NCBI GenBank assembly: GCA_026874595.1
Contig: CM049309.1
Location: forward strand, 45,848,079-45,912,078
Length of the DNA stretch: 64,000 nucleotides
From: Sipunculus nudus
Taxonomy: Eukaryota > Annelida > Sipuncula > Golfingiida > Sipunculidae
Direction of reading: 5' to 3'
Every line of letters begins with the position of its first letter. Positions within the stretch are counted from its first letter, which is position 1. Positions 32,901-39,130 of the stretch are shown here, in pieces. The notes under the pieces are model-generated. The model saw only the letters and a program-made list of their open reading frames with translations. It made no database searches and was not told where the DNA came from. The translations under genes were made by a program, and so were the position numbers.

Positions 32901-35452
32901 TATAAACACACCAACACCAGTCTCTACAGTGGCGTTTAACACTACACCTCCACACAATACATTCATATAAACACACCAACATCAGTCTCTACAGTGGCGT
33001 TTAACACTACACCTTCACACAATACATTCATATAAACACACCAACATCAGTCTCTACAGTGGCGTTTAACACTACACCCCCATACAATACATTCATATAA
33101 ACACACCAACGTCAGTCTCTACAGTGGCGTTTAACACTACACCCCCACACAATACATTCATATAAACACACCAACGTCAGTCTCTACAGTGGCGTTTAAC
33201 ACTACACCTCCACACAATACATTCATATAAACACACCAACGTCAGTCTCTACAGTGGCGTTTAACACTACACCCCCACACAATACATTCATATAAACACA
33301 CCAACATCAGTCTCTACAGTGGCGTTTAACACTACACCTCCACACAATACATTCATATAAACACACCAATGTCAGTCTCTACAGTGGCGTTTAACACTAC
33401 ACCTCCACACAATACATTCATATAAACACACCAACATCAGTCTCTACAGTGGCGTTTAACACTACACCCCCACACAATACATTCATATAATATATACACA
33501 CCAACATCAGTCCCTTCATTTTGGTGTAACGTTATTTTACCATGTAACACATTTATATAAACCGACGTCAGTCCCTACAGTATTGTTAAATGCTACACCA
33601 CCCCACAACACATCTATATAAACTCCAACATGAGACTCTACAATGTTAACACTACATCACCATGTGATACATTCATATAAACATTTTTTGTCAGACCTGC
33701 ATTACTGTTCAACATCCTGCAACCAACCATGCAACAAATATATACTTAGGTTGTGTTAACTGAACAACCAAAAAATGTAGGTTCTGTTATGCTGGATCAA
33801 TAAACAATAGGTCATTTTACCAATTGTTCACTTGTGAACAAATGGTCTCTTTATATTAATATGTACATAGGTAGTAGGTAATTTAGTTTATTTTTAGAAT
33901 TAAATAAAACTGTTAATAATTTATTTATTCCTACATTTTATTTAGTAAGATTCCCATAAAGCAGTGCCCAATCTTTCATGAGTTGTTAAGTTGAAGTTAC
34001 TGTGAGAAGGCAGAGAATTCAGCCAGTCCCTCATTAAAAATATTAGATTACACCAAAGATAAAGGTATGTACCAGTTGCCAAGTTAAATCATCTGTGTTT
34101 TATCTCAGTATTAAGACATCAGTGACATCAGATATTAATTGATTGTGAATATGAATGTAAATAAATTTGCAAAATTAAGTAAAGTTGCACAGTCATTTGT
34201 AACATTATTGTATCCAGTTAATCTGATGATTATTATACTTGAACTTCATCAGAGTGAACACCTACATCTAAAATATTTTACCCTATAAATGATACATTGT
34301 GAATATTATACAAGCAAAGCCTCCGATGGTATAAGATTTAGGTAAGTAAACCAAGAATATATGTGGTCACATTTCCTTGCATTAATATAAATCCCTGAAG
34401 ATGTAGCAATGAAACTCTTGACTCTACACAACTGCTGAGAGATCAAACTAAATAAAAATCATTTTACTATATGGTACATTTGGGCAATAGATTAACTTTG
34501 CATTTTTATTGCTAGACATATAAAAATTACAGAAACACACTTTAAAAATGTGATGAATTACAAGGAAACTGCAAAAAGAGGATTACCATAATACCAATAT
34601 TTTAATATCCTCCTGGTGAATCCTACAAAATAAAGAAAATATTGGTATTCAGCATTATACCATTATATCACTCAGTTCTGCCATGAGCCACCCACATTTT
34701 AATTATTAAATATGAAATGTTTTTGACTGTGAATTTCAGAGAGCACAACACCAATGATATGTTGAATGCATCACGTTGCAGTTATAATTAGTCAGCAGCA
34801 CTAGTTTTAAACTGCATGTATTGTTTGAATGTTTGTTTGATTAATTCACTGCATAATCACTGTAAAAAAATGCATGGATTTGTTATGGCTGTACATTGAG
34901 ACAGATTATAGGATTGAGAGTAAAGAACCTTATCAGGAATATTGCTTCAAAATAATTTTAGAAATTGTAAACCAATGCCACCAAAACCAGGAAAGAAATT
35001 CCTAAATTTTGAATGAAATCAAAATTCTATAGAACCTAATTAGAAAATGTTATAATTTGTGAAATTACTTGTTGGATATTCTGATAATGCAGAAAATCAT
35101 CAAAAGAAAAGTTTAAAATGTTTGATGATGCTGAAATTGGGTAAAATTCACCAGTTCAACCTATGTTTTTGGATTTACTAGAGTAGTGGTTCTACAAATC
35201 ATTTGGTAAACTTAACGAGAGACTATCATTAAGTTTGTTTATGACTCTTATATAAAGCTAAGAAACATCCTTTTTGTTTTCTGTAGGGAATGTTTTGAGT
35301 GATGTGTTATTTTTTTTTTTCTCTGAACCTACAGAGGGCCCGGCAGTAGTCGCAGCGTGAGACCGTATCAGTCCTTCAGTGTGGGCTCATCATCCAGCAG
35401 TAAGCTGACCAAATCCGCCACCCTGCCAAGCAATGCCAAGCCACCCAAATAA
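8730..35452 (+). CDS. ROCK: Rho-associated coiled-coil protein kinase, C-terminal 965 residues in 22 exons (5' part outside window)
   Basis: Serine/threonine kinase effector of RhoA that controls actomyosin contraction through myosin phosphatase and LIM kinase (family knowledge). The kinase domain is not in the window. Twenty-two exons with GT-AG borders and matching phases join to 2898 nt, 965 codons plus TAA. Order in the fragment: coiled coil (about 1-580), Rho-binding stretch with 'AVNKLAEIMNRKEF' (586-599), PH first half (from 'LEGWLNVPNKQNIKRYGWKK', about 710-790), C1 zinc finger (about 820-876), PH second half (877-915), Ser/Pro-rich tail. The PH domain split by a C1 domain is diagnostic of ROCK. 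'YFSTLYKTQV' also matches the vertebrate ROCK coiled coil. Human ROCK1 and ROCK2 have about 1354 and 1388 residues, so roughly 400 N-terminal residues are missing upstream. Identity is certain; splice sites were assigned by eye. Confidence 0.97.
9452..9610 (+). CDS. ROCK: ROCK exon b, coiled coil
   Basis: 159 nt, phase 0/0, fragment residues 67-119, starting VQRKYELEADMRQKAEL. Acceptor TTTTGCTAG (a TAG acceptor), donor CTG|GTATGG, which is a weak match. The reading frame is open and joins the exons on both sides. Confidence 0.92.
9611..10490 (+). other. ROCK intron with a dispersed-repeat fragment
   Basis: No gene. Around 9780-9960 lies a stretch of the 'GGGGCCATAGGCCCAATAAG ... CTGTCTGTCTGGC' type common in dispersed repeats of this kind of genome. 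A G-run is at 10027-10038. Confidence 0.5.
10491..10571 (+). CDS. ROCK: ROCK exon c, coiled coil
   Basis: 81 nt, phase 0/0, residues 120-146 (IQDLREKVKSEADSANKQKK...). Acceptor TTGTTTACAG, donor CAG|GTGAGT (near consensus). At 27 codons this is one of the smaller exons. Its frame and heptad pattern continue from the previous exon. Confidence 0.92.
10793..11228 (-). mobile_element. Family A palindromic element in ROCK intron
   Basis: Ends TACTGTGGTTGGCTTTATAT and GGCAACCACAGTA, with TTTGCGAGG and TTCGCG blocks inside the ends. About 436 bp, no ORF of its own, flanked by TA. Reverse orientation relative to the copies at 15135 and 17836 (the 'GGCTT' end comes first here). Confidence 0.7.
11229..12388 (+). 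other. ROCK intron remainder, no gene accepted
   Basis: Contains an open frame of 166 codons (11252-11752) with a hydrophobic stretch. It has no recognisable domain, lies in a ROCK intron, and starts right beside a transposable element. I see no splice or promoter evidence for it. Confidence 0.4.
12389..12554 (+). CDS. ROCK: ROCK exon d, coiled coil
   Basis: 166 nt, phase 0 in and 1 out, residues 147-202. Acceptor TTCAACAG, donor GAAG|GTGAGT. It encodes RYSSTDQSYRELLARFSALQ and onward, with strong coiled-coil character. Confidence 0.92.
12645..12910 (+). repeat. Possible SINE-like insertion in ROCK intron
   Basis: More GC-rich than its surroundings. It contains a B-box-like word (AGTTCAAATC, 12691-12700) preceded by TGGTTAAAACTC and AAGCTGGGAGGTCATC. 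The A-to-B spacing is shorter than in a normal tRNA, so a tRNA origin is only a guess. Confidence 0.3.
13086..13405 (+). mobile_element. TIR element, family B, copy 1
   Basis: Left end TTAGGCAAAAAAAAA then GGTTTGGTTCTC. Right end GAGAACCATACC, then TTTTTATTTTTGCTTGCCTTA, which pair as inverted repeats. The core words AAGCACTACA and TGATGTGGGGGTTTAAAATT are shared with a second copy at 48599. About 320 bp with no ORF, so a MITE-like element. Confidence 0.65.
13586..14005 (+). repeat. 35-bp minisatellite, 12 copies, in ROCK intron
   Basis: Unit TTGAACAATCATTTCCAGCT followed by TAAATACCAGATGGT, period exactly 35 bp (for example 13586, 13621). A variant with AAAGACAAT occurs twice, including the last unit. 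It is not derived from an exon that I can see. Confidence 0.95.
14184..14290 (+). CDS. ROCK: ROCK exon e, coiled coil
   Basis: 107 nt, phase 1 in and 0 out, residues 202-237 (ERIKSLEREKKMMESRESD...). Acceptor ATTTGCAG, donor AAG|GTACAT. The 35-bp minisatellite in the intron ends about 180 bp upstream of this exon. Confidence 0.92.
14291..14934 (+). other. ROCK intron, no feature recognised
   Basis: AT-rich intron sequence. A loose inverted pairing between 'AGGGTTCCTGC...' (14414) and '...GCAGGAACCCT' (14823) with shared 'GTCTTAAAA' stretches suggests an old palindromic repeat of about 420 bp. I see nothing else. Confidence 0.4.
14935..15085 (+). CDS. ROCK: ROCK exon f, coiled coil
   Basis: 151 nt, phase 0 in and 1 out, residues 238-288 (TKANVEFDLKTMRLKFEQES...). 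Acceptor TCTTTTCAG, donor AAAG|GTGTGT. Open and in phase with both neighbours. Confidence 0.92.
15135..15517 (+). mobile_element. Family A palindromic element in ROCK intron
   Basis: Left end TATTGTGGTTGCC then TTTGCGAGGGTTTC; right end GAAGCCAACCACAGTA. The internal text (GGGGAATTATCGCGAAAAT, GAAGGCAAAGTTGAAAAGTA) matches the reverse complement of the copy at 35748-36134. Confidence 0.72.
15967..16127 (+). CDS. ROCK: ROCK exon g, coiled coil
   Basis: 161 nt, phase 1 in and 0 out, residues 288-341 (EVQATLDQEKIERRRIEQRL...). Acceptor ATATCCAG, donor AAG|GTATGA. Highly charged coiled coil. Confidence 0.92.
16497..16619 (+). CDS. ROCK: ROCK exon h, coiled coil; its 3' end seeds the 64-bp array
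   Basis: 123 nt, phase 0/0, residues 342-382, ending TYTQQISHYKSVEARLTQ. Acceptor CTTTACAG, donor CAG|GTAAAT. The last roughly 54 nt and the donor are repeated, slightly changed, about 80 times in the next intron. I take the first GT (16620) as the true donor because it alone follows the undecayed exon sequence ('GGAGGCAAGGCTGACACAG'), and phase 0 here joins correctly to the exon at 22518. Confidence 0.88.
17836..18271 (+). mobile_element. Palindromic-end element (family A) inserted in the 64-bp array
   Basis: It starts TACTGTGGTTGCCTTTTTG and ends GAAGCCAACCACAGTA, so the ends are inverted repeats of at least 11 bp (TACTGTGGTTG). Internal blocks rich in CGCGAA/TTCGCG lie next to both ends. 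It has no coding capacity, which fits a non-autonomous DNA transposon (MITE-like). It splits one 64-bp unit, and TA bases flank both ends, consistent with a TA target duplication. Confidence 0.75.
20817..21840 (+). repeat. Two tandem copies of a 512-bp higher-order repeat (8 x 64 bp)
   Basis: Eight successive units beginning at 20817 (variant order: AGC..TTAC; ATC..TAAC; CCTAG+ATC..TAAC; AGC..TTAC; AGC..TAAC with GCTAACACAG; AGC..TTAC; ATC..TTAC; ATC..TTAC with GCTTACACAG) recur in the same order from 21329. By eye the blocks differ at only one clear place: GTGAGG in the first copy against GTGTGG in the second, in the eighth unit. Confidence 0.85.
22377..22517 (+). other. End of ROCK intron after the 64-bp array
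   Basis: Unique sequence leading into the acceptor of the next exon. No other feature. Confidence 0.5.
22518..22579 (+). CDS. ROCK: ROCK exon i, coiled coil
   Basis: 62 nt, phase 0 in and 2 out, residues 383-403 (DLTSMREQKKSVEEELRKVK). Acceptor ACTGTAG, donor GA|GTAAGT. It joins the exon ending at 16619 across a 5.9-kb intron that is nearly all minisatellite. Confidence 0.9.
22580..23295 (+). other. ROCK intron, no feature recognised
   Basis: AT-rich intron with a short TA run near 22935-22952. Nothing else seen. Confidence 0.6.
23296..23365 (+). CDS. ROCK: ROCK exon j, coiled coil
   Basis: 70 nt, phase 2 in and 0 out, residues 403-426, ending QLEEENYFS. With the next exon it forms 'YFSTLYKTQV', conserved in vertebrate ROCKs. 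Acceptor CATTCAG, donor TCG|GTATGA. Confidence 0.94.
23366..24224 (+). other. ROCK intron, no feature recognised
   Basis: Ordinary intron sequence. The stretch at about 23800-23875 (GGGATCAATGGTAGAATTAT ... CAAGGGTCTCTTG) resembles 11885-12010 (CCAAGGTCTCTTGTTAAAAT), so it is probably a dispersed repeat fragment. Confidence 0.4.
24225..24328 (+). CDS. ROCK: ROCK exon k, coiled coil
   Basis: 104 nt, phase 0 in and 2 out, residues 427-461 (TLYKTQVRELKEDVDEKVKA...). Acceptor TTGCCCAG, donor AG|GTATGA. Close match to the vertebrate ROCK coiled coil. Confidence 0.95.
24329..24790 (+). other. ROCK intron, no feature recognised
   Basis: Short intron ending at the acceptor GCCTTTCAG (24782-24790). 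No repeat or gene seen. Confidence 0.6.
24791..24977 (+). CDS. ROCK: ROCK exon l, coiled coil; 3' end triplicated
   Basis: 187 nt, phase 2 in and 0 out, residues 461-523, ending HRSDLNKRELTIND. Donor GAT|GTAAGT at 24978. The last 37 nt and the donor are repeated twice more downstream, at in-frame distances of 81 and 111 bp, and the frame stays open through all three. The exon could therefore end at 24977, 25058 or 25169, giving 0, 27 or 64 extra residues. I chose the first as the ancestral end because the added stretches are CA/C-rich low-complexity sequence. Confidence 0.88.
24937..25175 (+). repeat. ROCK: Three tandem copies of ROCK exon end plus donor
   Basis: The block ACAGGTCAGACCTCAACAAG through GTTAACCATCAACGATGTAAGT occurs at 24937-24983, 25018-25064 and 25129-25175, the second copy with AATGAC for AACGAT. 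The spacers are short CA-rich and C-rich sequence, including a C-run at 25084-25102. All three keep a perfect GTAAGT donor. Confidence 0.95.
25176..25808 (+). other. ROCK intron, no feature recognised
   Basis: Intron from the last donor copy to the acceptor TGTAACAG (25801-25808). No other structure seen. Confidence 0.6.
25809..25902 (+). CDS. ROCK: ROCK exon m, coiled coil
   Basis: 94 nt, phase 0 in and 1 out, residues 524-555 (LENEKKKMFGNLEQSLREKD...). Acceptor TGTAACAG, donor CAAG|GTAACT. Confidence 0.92.
26206..26297 (+). CDS. ROCK: ROCK exon n, coiled coil entering the Rho-binding region
   Basis: 92 nt, phase 1 in and 0 out, residues 555-585 (ELAVMQSDNSLDEEIEKLKK...). Acceptor TTGTTGACAG, donor CAG|GTAACA. 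It leads straight into the Rho-binding motif in the next exon. Confidence 0.93.
26298..26770 (+). other. ROCK intron, no feature recognised
   Basis: Short intron ending at TATGTTGCAG. A 68-codon open frame at 26339-26545 shows no recognisable protein. Confidence 0.6.
26771..26902 (+). CDS. ROCK: ROCK exon o, Rho-binding domain
   Basis: 132 nt, phase 0/0, residues 586-629. It begins AVNKLAEIMNRKEF, nearly identical to the RhoA-contacting segment of vertebrate ROCK1/2. The following KKEKECRKLQQELTQ also aligns. Acceptor TGTTGCAG, donor CAG|GTACTT. This is the best single identifier of the gene. Confidence 0.97.
26903..27674 (+). other. ROCK intron with one TIR element
   Basis: The first 450 bp has loosely repeated words such as 'TTCACATACC' and 'TCACTTC' (about 27030-27340), looking like a decayed short tandem repeat. 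The family C element at 27447-27633 follows. Confidence 0.45.
27447..27633 (+). mobile_element. TIR element, family C, copy 2
   Basis: Same ends (GTAAAACCTCACC / AAGGTTTCACCATA) and the same order of internal words as 96-280. It ends about 40 bp before the exon at 27675, so it occupies most of the intron's 3' end. Confidence 0.6.
27675..27900 (+). CDS. ROCK: ROCK exon p, end of coiled coil and linker to the PH domain
   Basis: 226 nt, phase 0 in and 1 out, residues 630-705. Begins EKEKVAKMSTKYQGDILALQ; ends SQELDNDESFN. Acceptor GTGAACAG, donor ACA|GTTAGT. The linker corresponds to the place where vertebrate ROCK1 has its caspase site DETD. No DxxD is present here. Confidence 0.93.
27901..28356 (+). 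other. ROCK intron, no feature recognised
   Basis: Short intron ending at the acceptor TTTATTTCAG (28347-28356). Nothing else seen. Confidence 0.6.
28357..28525 (+). CDS. ROCK: ROCK exon q, PH domain first half
   Basis: 169 nt, phase 1 in and 2 out, residues 705-761. ESRLEGWLNVPNKQ then NIKRYGWKKQYVVVSSKKVL, the first strands of the ROCK PH domain, nearly identical in vertebrates. Donor GA|GTAAGT. Confidence 0.96.
28526..28980 (+). other. ROCK intron, no feature recognised
   Basis: AT-rich intron ending at the acceptor ATCTTTCAG. Nothing else seen. Confidence 0.6.
28981..29059 (+). CDS. ROCK: ROCK exon r, PH domain
   Basis: 79 nt, phase 2 in and 0 out, residues 761-787 (KLFHVRSVSQGDVIRADAKD then IPRIFQ). 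Donor CAG|GTGAGA. Matches the vertebrate 'KLFHVRPVTQGDV' region. Confidence 0.96.
29290..29826 (-). repeat. Dispersed repeat (family D), copy 1
   Basis: Reading the minus strand: a GTCCATCCATC-type run, then repeated modules 'GATTTTCATGAAACTCACCA' and 'ATGAGGTCACC', ending GGTGCTCTTGTTTT. The same order is found on the + strand at 52108-52667. No coding capacity seen. Confidence 0.65.
29827..30405 (+). other. ROCK intron remainder, no feature recognised
   Basis: The words 'GACCTCC', 'TGACCAT' and 'CCATGAC' recur loosely at 29860-30250, suggesting decayed repeats. No gene. Confidence 0.4.
30406..30607 (+). CDS. ROCK: ROCK exon s, start of C1 zinc finger
   Basis: 202 nt, phase 0 in and 1 out, residues 788-855. 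ILYATEGESKKPSERNGDQ is the PH-to-C1 linker. YKGHDLFPIHF, TSCDSCSKPVW and ALECR carry the first zinc ligands (His, Cys-X2-Cys, Cys). Acceptor CCCGTTTCAG, donor GGC|GTGAGT. Confidence 0.96.
30608..31153 (+). other. ROCK intron with a tRNA-like repeat head
   Basis: AT-rich except for a GC-rich island at 30998-31095, reported separately as a tRNA-derived element. Confidence 0.5.
30998..31095 (-). repeat. tRNA-derived SINE head (candidate)
   Basis: On the minus strand an exact A-box match TAGCGAAGCGG (31054-31044) is followed, with tRNA-like spacing of about 45 nt, by a near B-box GGATCGGCCC (31009-31000). The island is far more GC-rich than its surroundings. It does not fold by eye into a full clover-leaf with an intact acceptor stem, so a SINE fragment is likelier than a tRNA gene. 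Confidence 0.45.
31154..31219 (+). CDS. ROCK: ROCK exon t, end of C1 zinc finger
   Basis: 66 nt, phase 1 in and 1 out, residues 855-877 (CHVKVHKEHYDKDEDFVGVC). Completes Cys-X2-Cys-X4-His-X2-His and a final Cys. A His in place of the usual fifth Cys also occurs in vertebrate ROCKs. Acceptor TTCTTGCAG, donor AAAG|GTGAGT. Confidence 0.95.
31220..32634 (+). other. ROCK intron with a CTCF-like site and a repeat
   Basis: 31339-31830 is somewhat GC-richer unique sequence. The inverted words AGACTCTATAAAGATCC-like at 31590 and GGATCC at 32025 hint at an old palindrome. A strong CTCF-like motif is at 31837. About 32300-32590 is a dispersed repeat fragment (CTGTCCTTCTGGCCGTCTGT ... GGCCCTTGTTACTC). 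Confidence 0.4.
31837..31850 (+). promoter_or_regulatory. CTCF-like motif in ROCK intron
   Basis: CCACAAGGGGGCGC matches the CTCF core CCASYAGRKGGCRS at 13 of 14 positions. The context TTG before and AAC after is also close. CTCF is present in most bilaterians. Binding is not shown. Confidence 0.45.
32635..32785 (+). CDS. ROCK: ROCK exon u, PH domain second half
   Basis: 151 nt, phase 1 in and 2 out, residues 877-927. VNDDYQSAKELLLLANTKED then QKDWVQRLGRKV is the C-terminal helix of the PH domain. It ends GDKGTPT. Acceptor TTTTTTTCAG, donor CCAAC|GTCAGT. The exon end and donor seed a 65-bp repeat in the intron. Reading on past the donor gives 18 more codons to TAA at 32838. Confidence 0.93.
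32776..33490 (+). repeat. ROCK: 65-bp minisatellite made of exon end plus splice donor, 11 copies
   Basis: Unit ACACACCAAC then [G/A]TCAGTCTCTACAGTGGCG, TTTAACACTACACC, CACACAATACATTCATATAA. The donor positions are 65 bp apart (32786, 32851, 32916 ...). The GT is kept at 32786, 33111, 33176, 33241 and 33371 and lost (to AT or AC) in the rest. The first unit is the real exon end. Confidence 0.96.
33491..33690 (+). repeat. Decayed copies of the 65-bp repeat
   Basis: About three further copies with many changes, for example CCGACGTCAGTCCCTACAGT near 33555, CCAACATGAGACTCTACAAT near 33625, each followed by an ACATTCATATAA-like end. Confidence 0.8.
33691..35334 (+). other. Last ROCK intron, remainder
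   Basis: AT-rich sequence with no gene or repeat that I recognise. It ends in a long T-run and the acceptor CTCTGAACCTACAG (35321-35334). Confidence 0.55.
35335..35452 (+). CDS. ROCK: ROCK last exon, C-terminal tail and stop
   Basis: 118 nt including TAA at 35450-35452, phase 2 in, residues 927-965. Ser-rich tail (SSRSVRPYQSFSVGSSSSKL ... NAKPPK). The low-complexity end is like the variable tails of vertebrate ROCKs. The frame joins exactly with the PH exon across a 2.5-kb intron. Confidence 0.92.
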
Positions 35453-35747
35453 CACGTCACACTGCACACACGTTGCTCGTCCCCACGGCCATCTTGGTTT
35501 TGTTTTTTATGAGTCATGTGCACTTGCCACATGTTGTTATGACATCATTTTCTGCACCAGATTAGCAGTTTCATACAAATTCTAAAGCTGGAAACCCCTT
35601 CAGCATGTAATACAAGGAATGTATGAGATGAAAATTGTCAACTTGTGTCAGAAAATATTGGGAAGACTATATTGGTGGTTAGAGATGAAGGTGCATGGCC
35701 CTTCAGATGCCTCATGGGAAGGTATGAAATCTCAGTAGAATTTCTAA

Positions 35748-36134
35748 TACTCTGGTTGGCTTCATATTCGCAGGGATAAATTTCACGGTTCTCAAGGGTT
35801 ACGGTTTGTGGATCCCACTGTACGAAAGAACTATACAAAGAGTATAACCATTATTATTTGAATTAATTATATCAAATATTATGTGCAAAGAAAACGTATT
35901 AACAAAAAAAATGGTTGGTTAATGACAGACAATTGAAAAGATCTAATATCATTTAAAATATTGATCTTTAAACATACACATTTTATTTTTATTCATAATG
36001 TCAGCCATTTTACTTTTCAACTTTGCCTTCGACGTTGAGACATCTTATTCACAAAGGTCTGATTTTCACGATAATTCCCCTTTAATGAATATCGTGAATT
36101 TGAAAACCTTGCGAACAAAAAGGCAACCACAGTA
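35748..36134 (-). mobile_element. Family A palindromic element, probably in the ROCK 3' UTR
   Basis: Ends TACTCTGGTTGGCTTCATAT and AAAAGGCAACCACAGTA, with TTCGCAGG and ATCGTGAATTTG blocks inside. Its minus strand aligns word for word with 15135-15517. It lies about 300 bp after the ROCK stop codon. Confidence 0.7.
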
Positions 36135-37674
36135 TATGTTCTGATGTCATAACTCATGGTATACCTTTGATTATTACTATCCCTTTGTAGAAAACCAGAA
36201 ATCAAGATGCTCAAAAATGTTCTTTTTAAATTCTCTTCATACTGTATCGGCGAACTAAACAGGCAGAAAAAAAAAAGAAAAAAAGGGTCAAATTTTAAAA
36301 GTCTATATATACAAGTATCCATATGTTTAATAAGTGGCACAACAATGGCATGTGGATTTATGCATTCTTGTAGTAACTGCTCATGGGTTTTCAGCTCATC
36401 ACATTTAAGATGGTTTCAGAGTATAGTTAATGAGGTGATGCCATGTTTGTCATATTAATGTAGATCCACACAAGTGATTTCCCAGTGTTTTCAGGCATGC
36501 CATTGGAATGAAATCACTTAAAAACAAAATAGTTTAAACAGTTTACTGCATGTATGTACACACACCTTATTGAATGGAATGTCTTTCAATAATTGTGCAG
36601 AATTGTTTAAAACCCTGAAATTAGGGCAACTTATGCCTGGGTATTAATGAAAATGGTACCAAGCTAACATGTGGTAATGCTACTTGTACAGTACTTTATT
36701 TAGCTTTGTGTGGTTGTCAGTACTGTAGATAATGTAAAGGTTTTATTGTATGAAGAGCTATGTTTTCAAAGTTATGTGTTCAAATGGTGCATTATTTTGG
36801 CCTCCATAAAGCAGTGGAAACATTACTATAGTTCTCATGATGGAATTTCCACCTCTAGTGGAAACATTGCTTTAGTTTTTATGATGGAATTTCCAGTATG
36901 CTGGAAATATTATGTAATGGTACAACCAATTATATAGATCTAGCTCATCAGCCACTAGAGGTGAACCTGACTGTAGTTCTGTGGCATGACTAATAAGTAA
37001 CCTGGGTGTAGCTTAACTTAGGTATTGACATGTTGAAGGCCACATATGTGAAACATTACTCCCATATGAAGTAATGGATACACATAACTGATGTGTGAAC
37101 ACATGGATTCACATGTCTGTCATGTGAAACAGTAGATTCACATAGTTTATGTTAAGCCATGGATTTACATAACTGCTGTTCTGTATGACACTTTGAAATA
37201 TTTGCATTATTCTTAATGTGAGCTTCATAAGAAGATCTTTAGACCAAGGGTTTTCACTGCACAAATGTGAATTTTGCAATTTCTGGTCACAGAAATAAGA
37301 AAGGTTTAATATGTAGTTGTATAGTACACATAAAACACACGTGGACAGTTTTCTCTATCAGTGTAATTTTATTTTTGTTATTTTGTAATAGTAAAATAAG
37401 TTAATATATGTAAAATTTTTATAATATCTTTTGACATATAACGCTGGATATCAAAAATTAGTATTACACCTCTTACTACAGATTTCTGGTAGGTTAAAGG
37501 TATAATTTTCTCGAAAACATCTCACCTGATCCAACATTTATGGGTATGAAATTAATGTTCAGTATGGTGTTATGGGGATAGGTTTGAAAACAAAGGATTG
37601 TACCCTAAGTGCCTACCATAAAAACACTTTCAGGGCAAACTTCTGCCATCAATTGATGCACCTCCATTTTTCAT

Positions 37675-37760
37675 TACCCATAATGCACCTCAATCCACCT
37701 TACCCACAATGCACGTCCATCCCACAATGCAATTTAAGATACATTACCCATGATGCACCT
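37675..37760 (+). promoter_or_regulatory. Cluster of four ZNF143-like sites
   Basis: TACCCATAATGCACCT (37675-37690), TACCCACAATGCACGT (37701-37716), ATCCCACAATGCAATT (37719-37734) and TACCCATGATGCACCT (37745-37760) match or nearly match the ZNF143 consensus YWCCCAYAATGCAYYG. A weaker fifth (TTGATGCACCTCC) precedes them at 37654. Some of the likeness may come from local tandem duplication. Confidence 0.4.
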
Positions 37761-39130
37761 TCTGCTTCTTCCTTACCTCAAGTTAATATGATGTGAAGCA
37801 GCGGCATTATACTGTATGTTTTAAGATGTTGCCCCTGGTGTAGATATGCAGTCAAATTATCTGGACTGGCCAGCCATCTTTATCAAGTTAATGGCAGTTT
37901 TCTAGTTCATGACAGTTTTTGTAACAGAAATGTGTGCAGTATGAAACCTGCAAAGTGACTGCAAGTATAGCTCCCTTTGATTAGTGTATTATAATTGTTT
38001 GAAATTAAACAAATGAACTAGCATAAGTGTAGGCCCTGGTGGCCTTGTAGGATTTTCTTTGTAAAGCAGCATCCTTTTGTGTATTAATATTGGTCACAGT
38101 TGTTACAGCAGTAGTTGATAGGTGGCGACACCTGACAGAAAAAACTTTGCAATCTGTCATATCAAAGATGAAGAATTTATTGAATAATTCATGACCAGTC
38201 ATGATACACTAATTTTAAATTTTACATCTATTCTCACACAACCTAAACATTCCATCACCATGTTGGTGCTTAATGTAATAGTGTTTAATTTGACATGAGG
38301 AACTCTCTTTCTTATTAAATATTAAAACTAACAGTACTTTTAAATATATTTGTGTTTGGATCATTTTAGTGAAGTTTTGTGAGCCAGTGTGCTCATAAGG
38401 CAGAGTTACTGACATATTAAAATGTGTTAGCTCAAATTTTGTGCCTTTCAACCTTCTGTAACAATTAATACTTTATTGTTTCATGTATTGCATGTTGTGG
38501 TGAGGCGTAATGGCCTTTGACAATGACCATAGCAACCCTGATAACCACAACAGTGGTGCCAGTGTGATAAAAATTAGCAATGATGCAAAACATGTTTGCC
38601 AAAAATGAGCTGTCAACAGATGATCACAATTTTGTTTATTAATGTTTTAGTAGCTTTGTGTCGACTTTGAACTGATTGTTAACCTCACATTTTGTGTTAT
38701 ATGCCCTTTGCGGAATGTAGCTGTTACAATTCAAATGCTAATATTTACATATGAATCAACATTTGATGTCATGTGCTGACATCTGGTGTTGACACGCTCA
38801 ACAAGTCTTATTAATGGTTTGATCAGTGTGTATGCACGGAACATAATCCAGAACAATTACTGTAAAATAACTGTGGAAAGAACAAAAAAACCCTCCAAGG
38901 CCTAATATTAAGACAGTTGCTTTGAAAACAGCTTGGTGTCATGAGCAACCATCCCAGTTTGATTTGAAGCAGATATGAGGGATAGGGAGAGGTAATCCTC
39001 TTGAAACAAAGTACCGTAAGTAGTGAAAACATTACTAAATGGAGTTAACAGTACAAACCCAACAAGAATACAGTTCTGCTCAGCTCTGATCTCCCCGTCC
39101 CTTCAAAAACAGTATAATCTCATTCATTTC

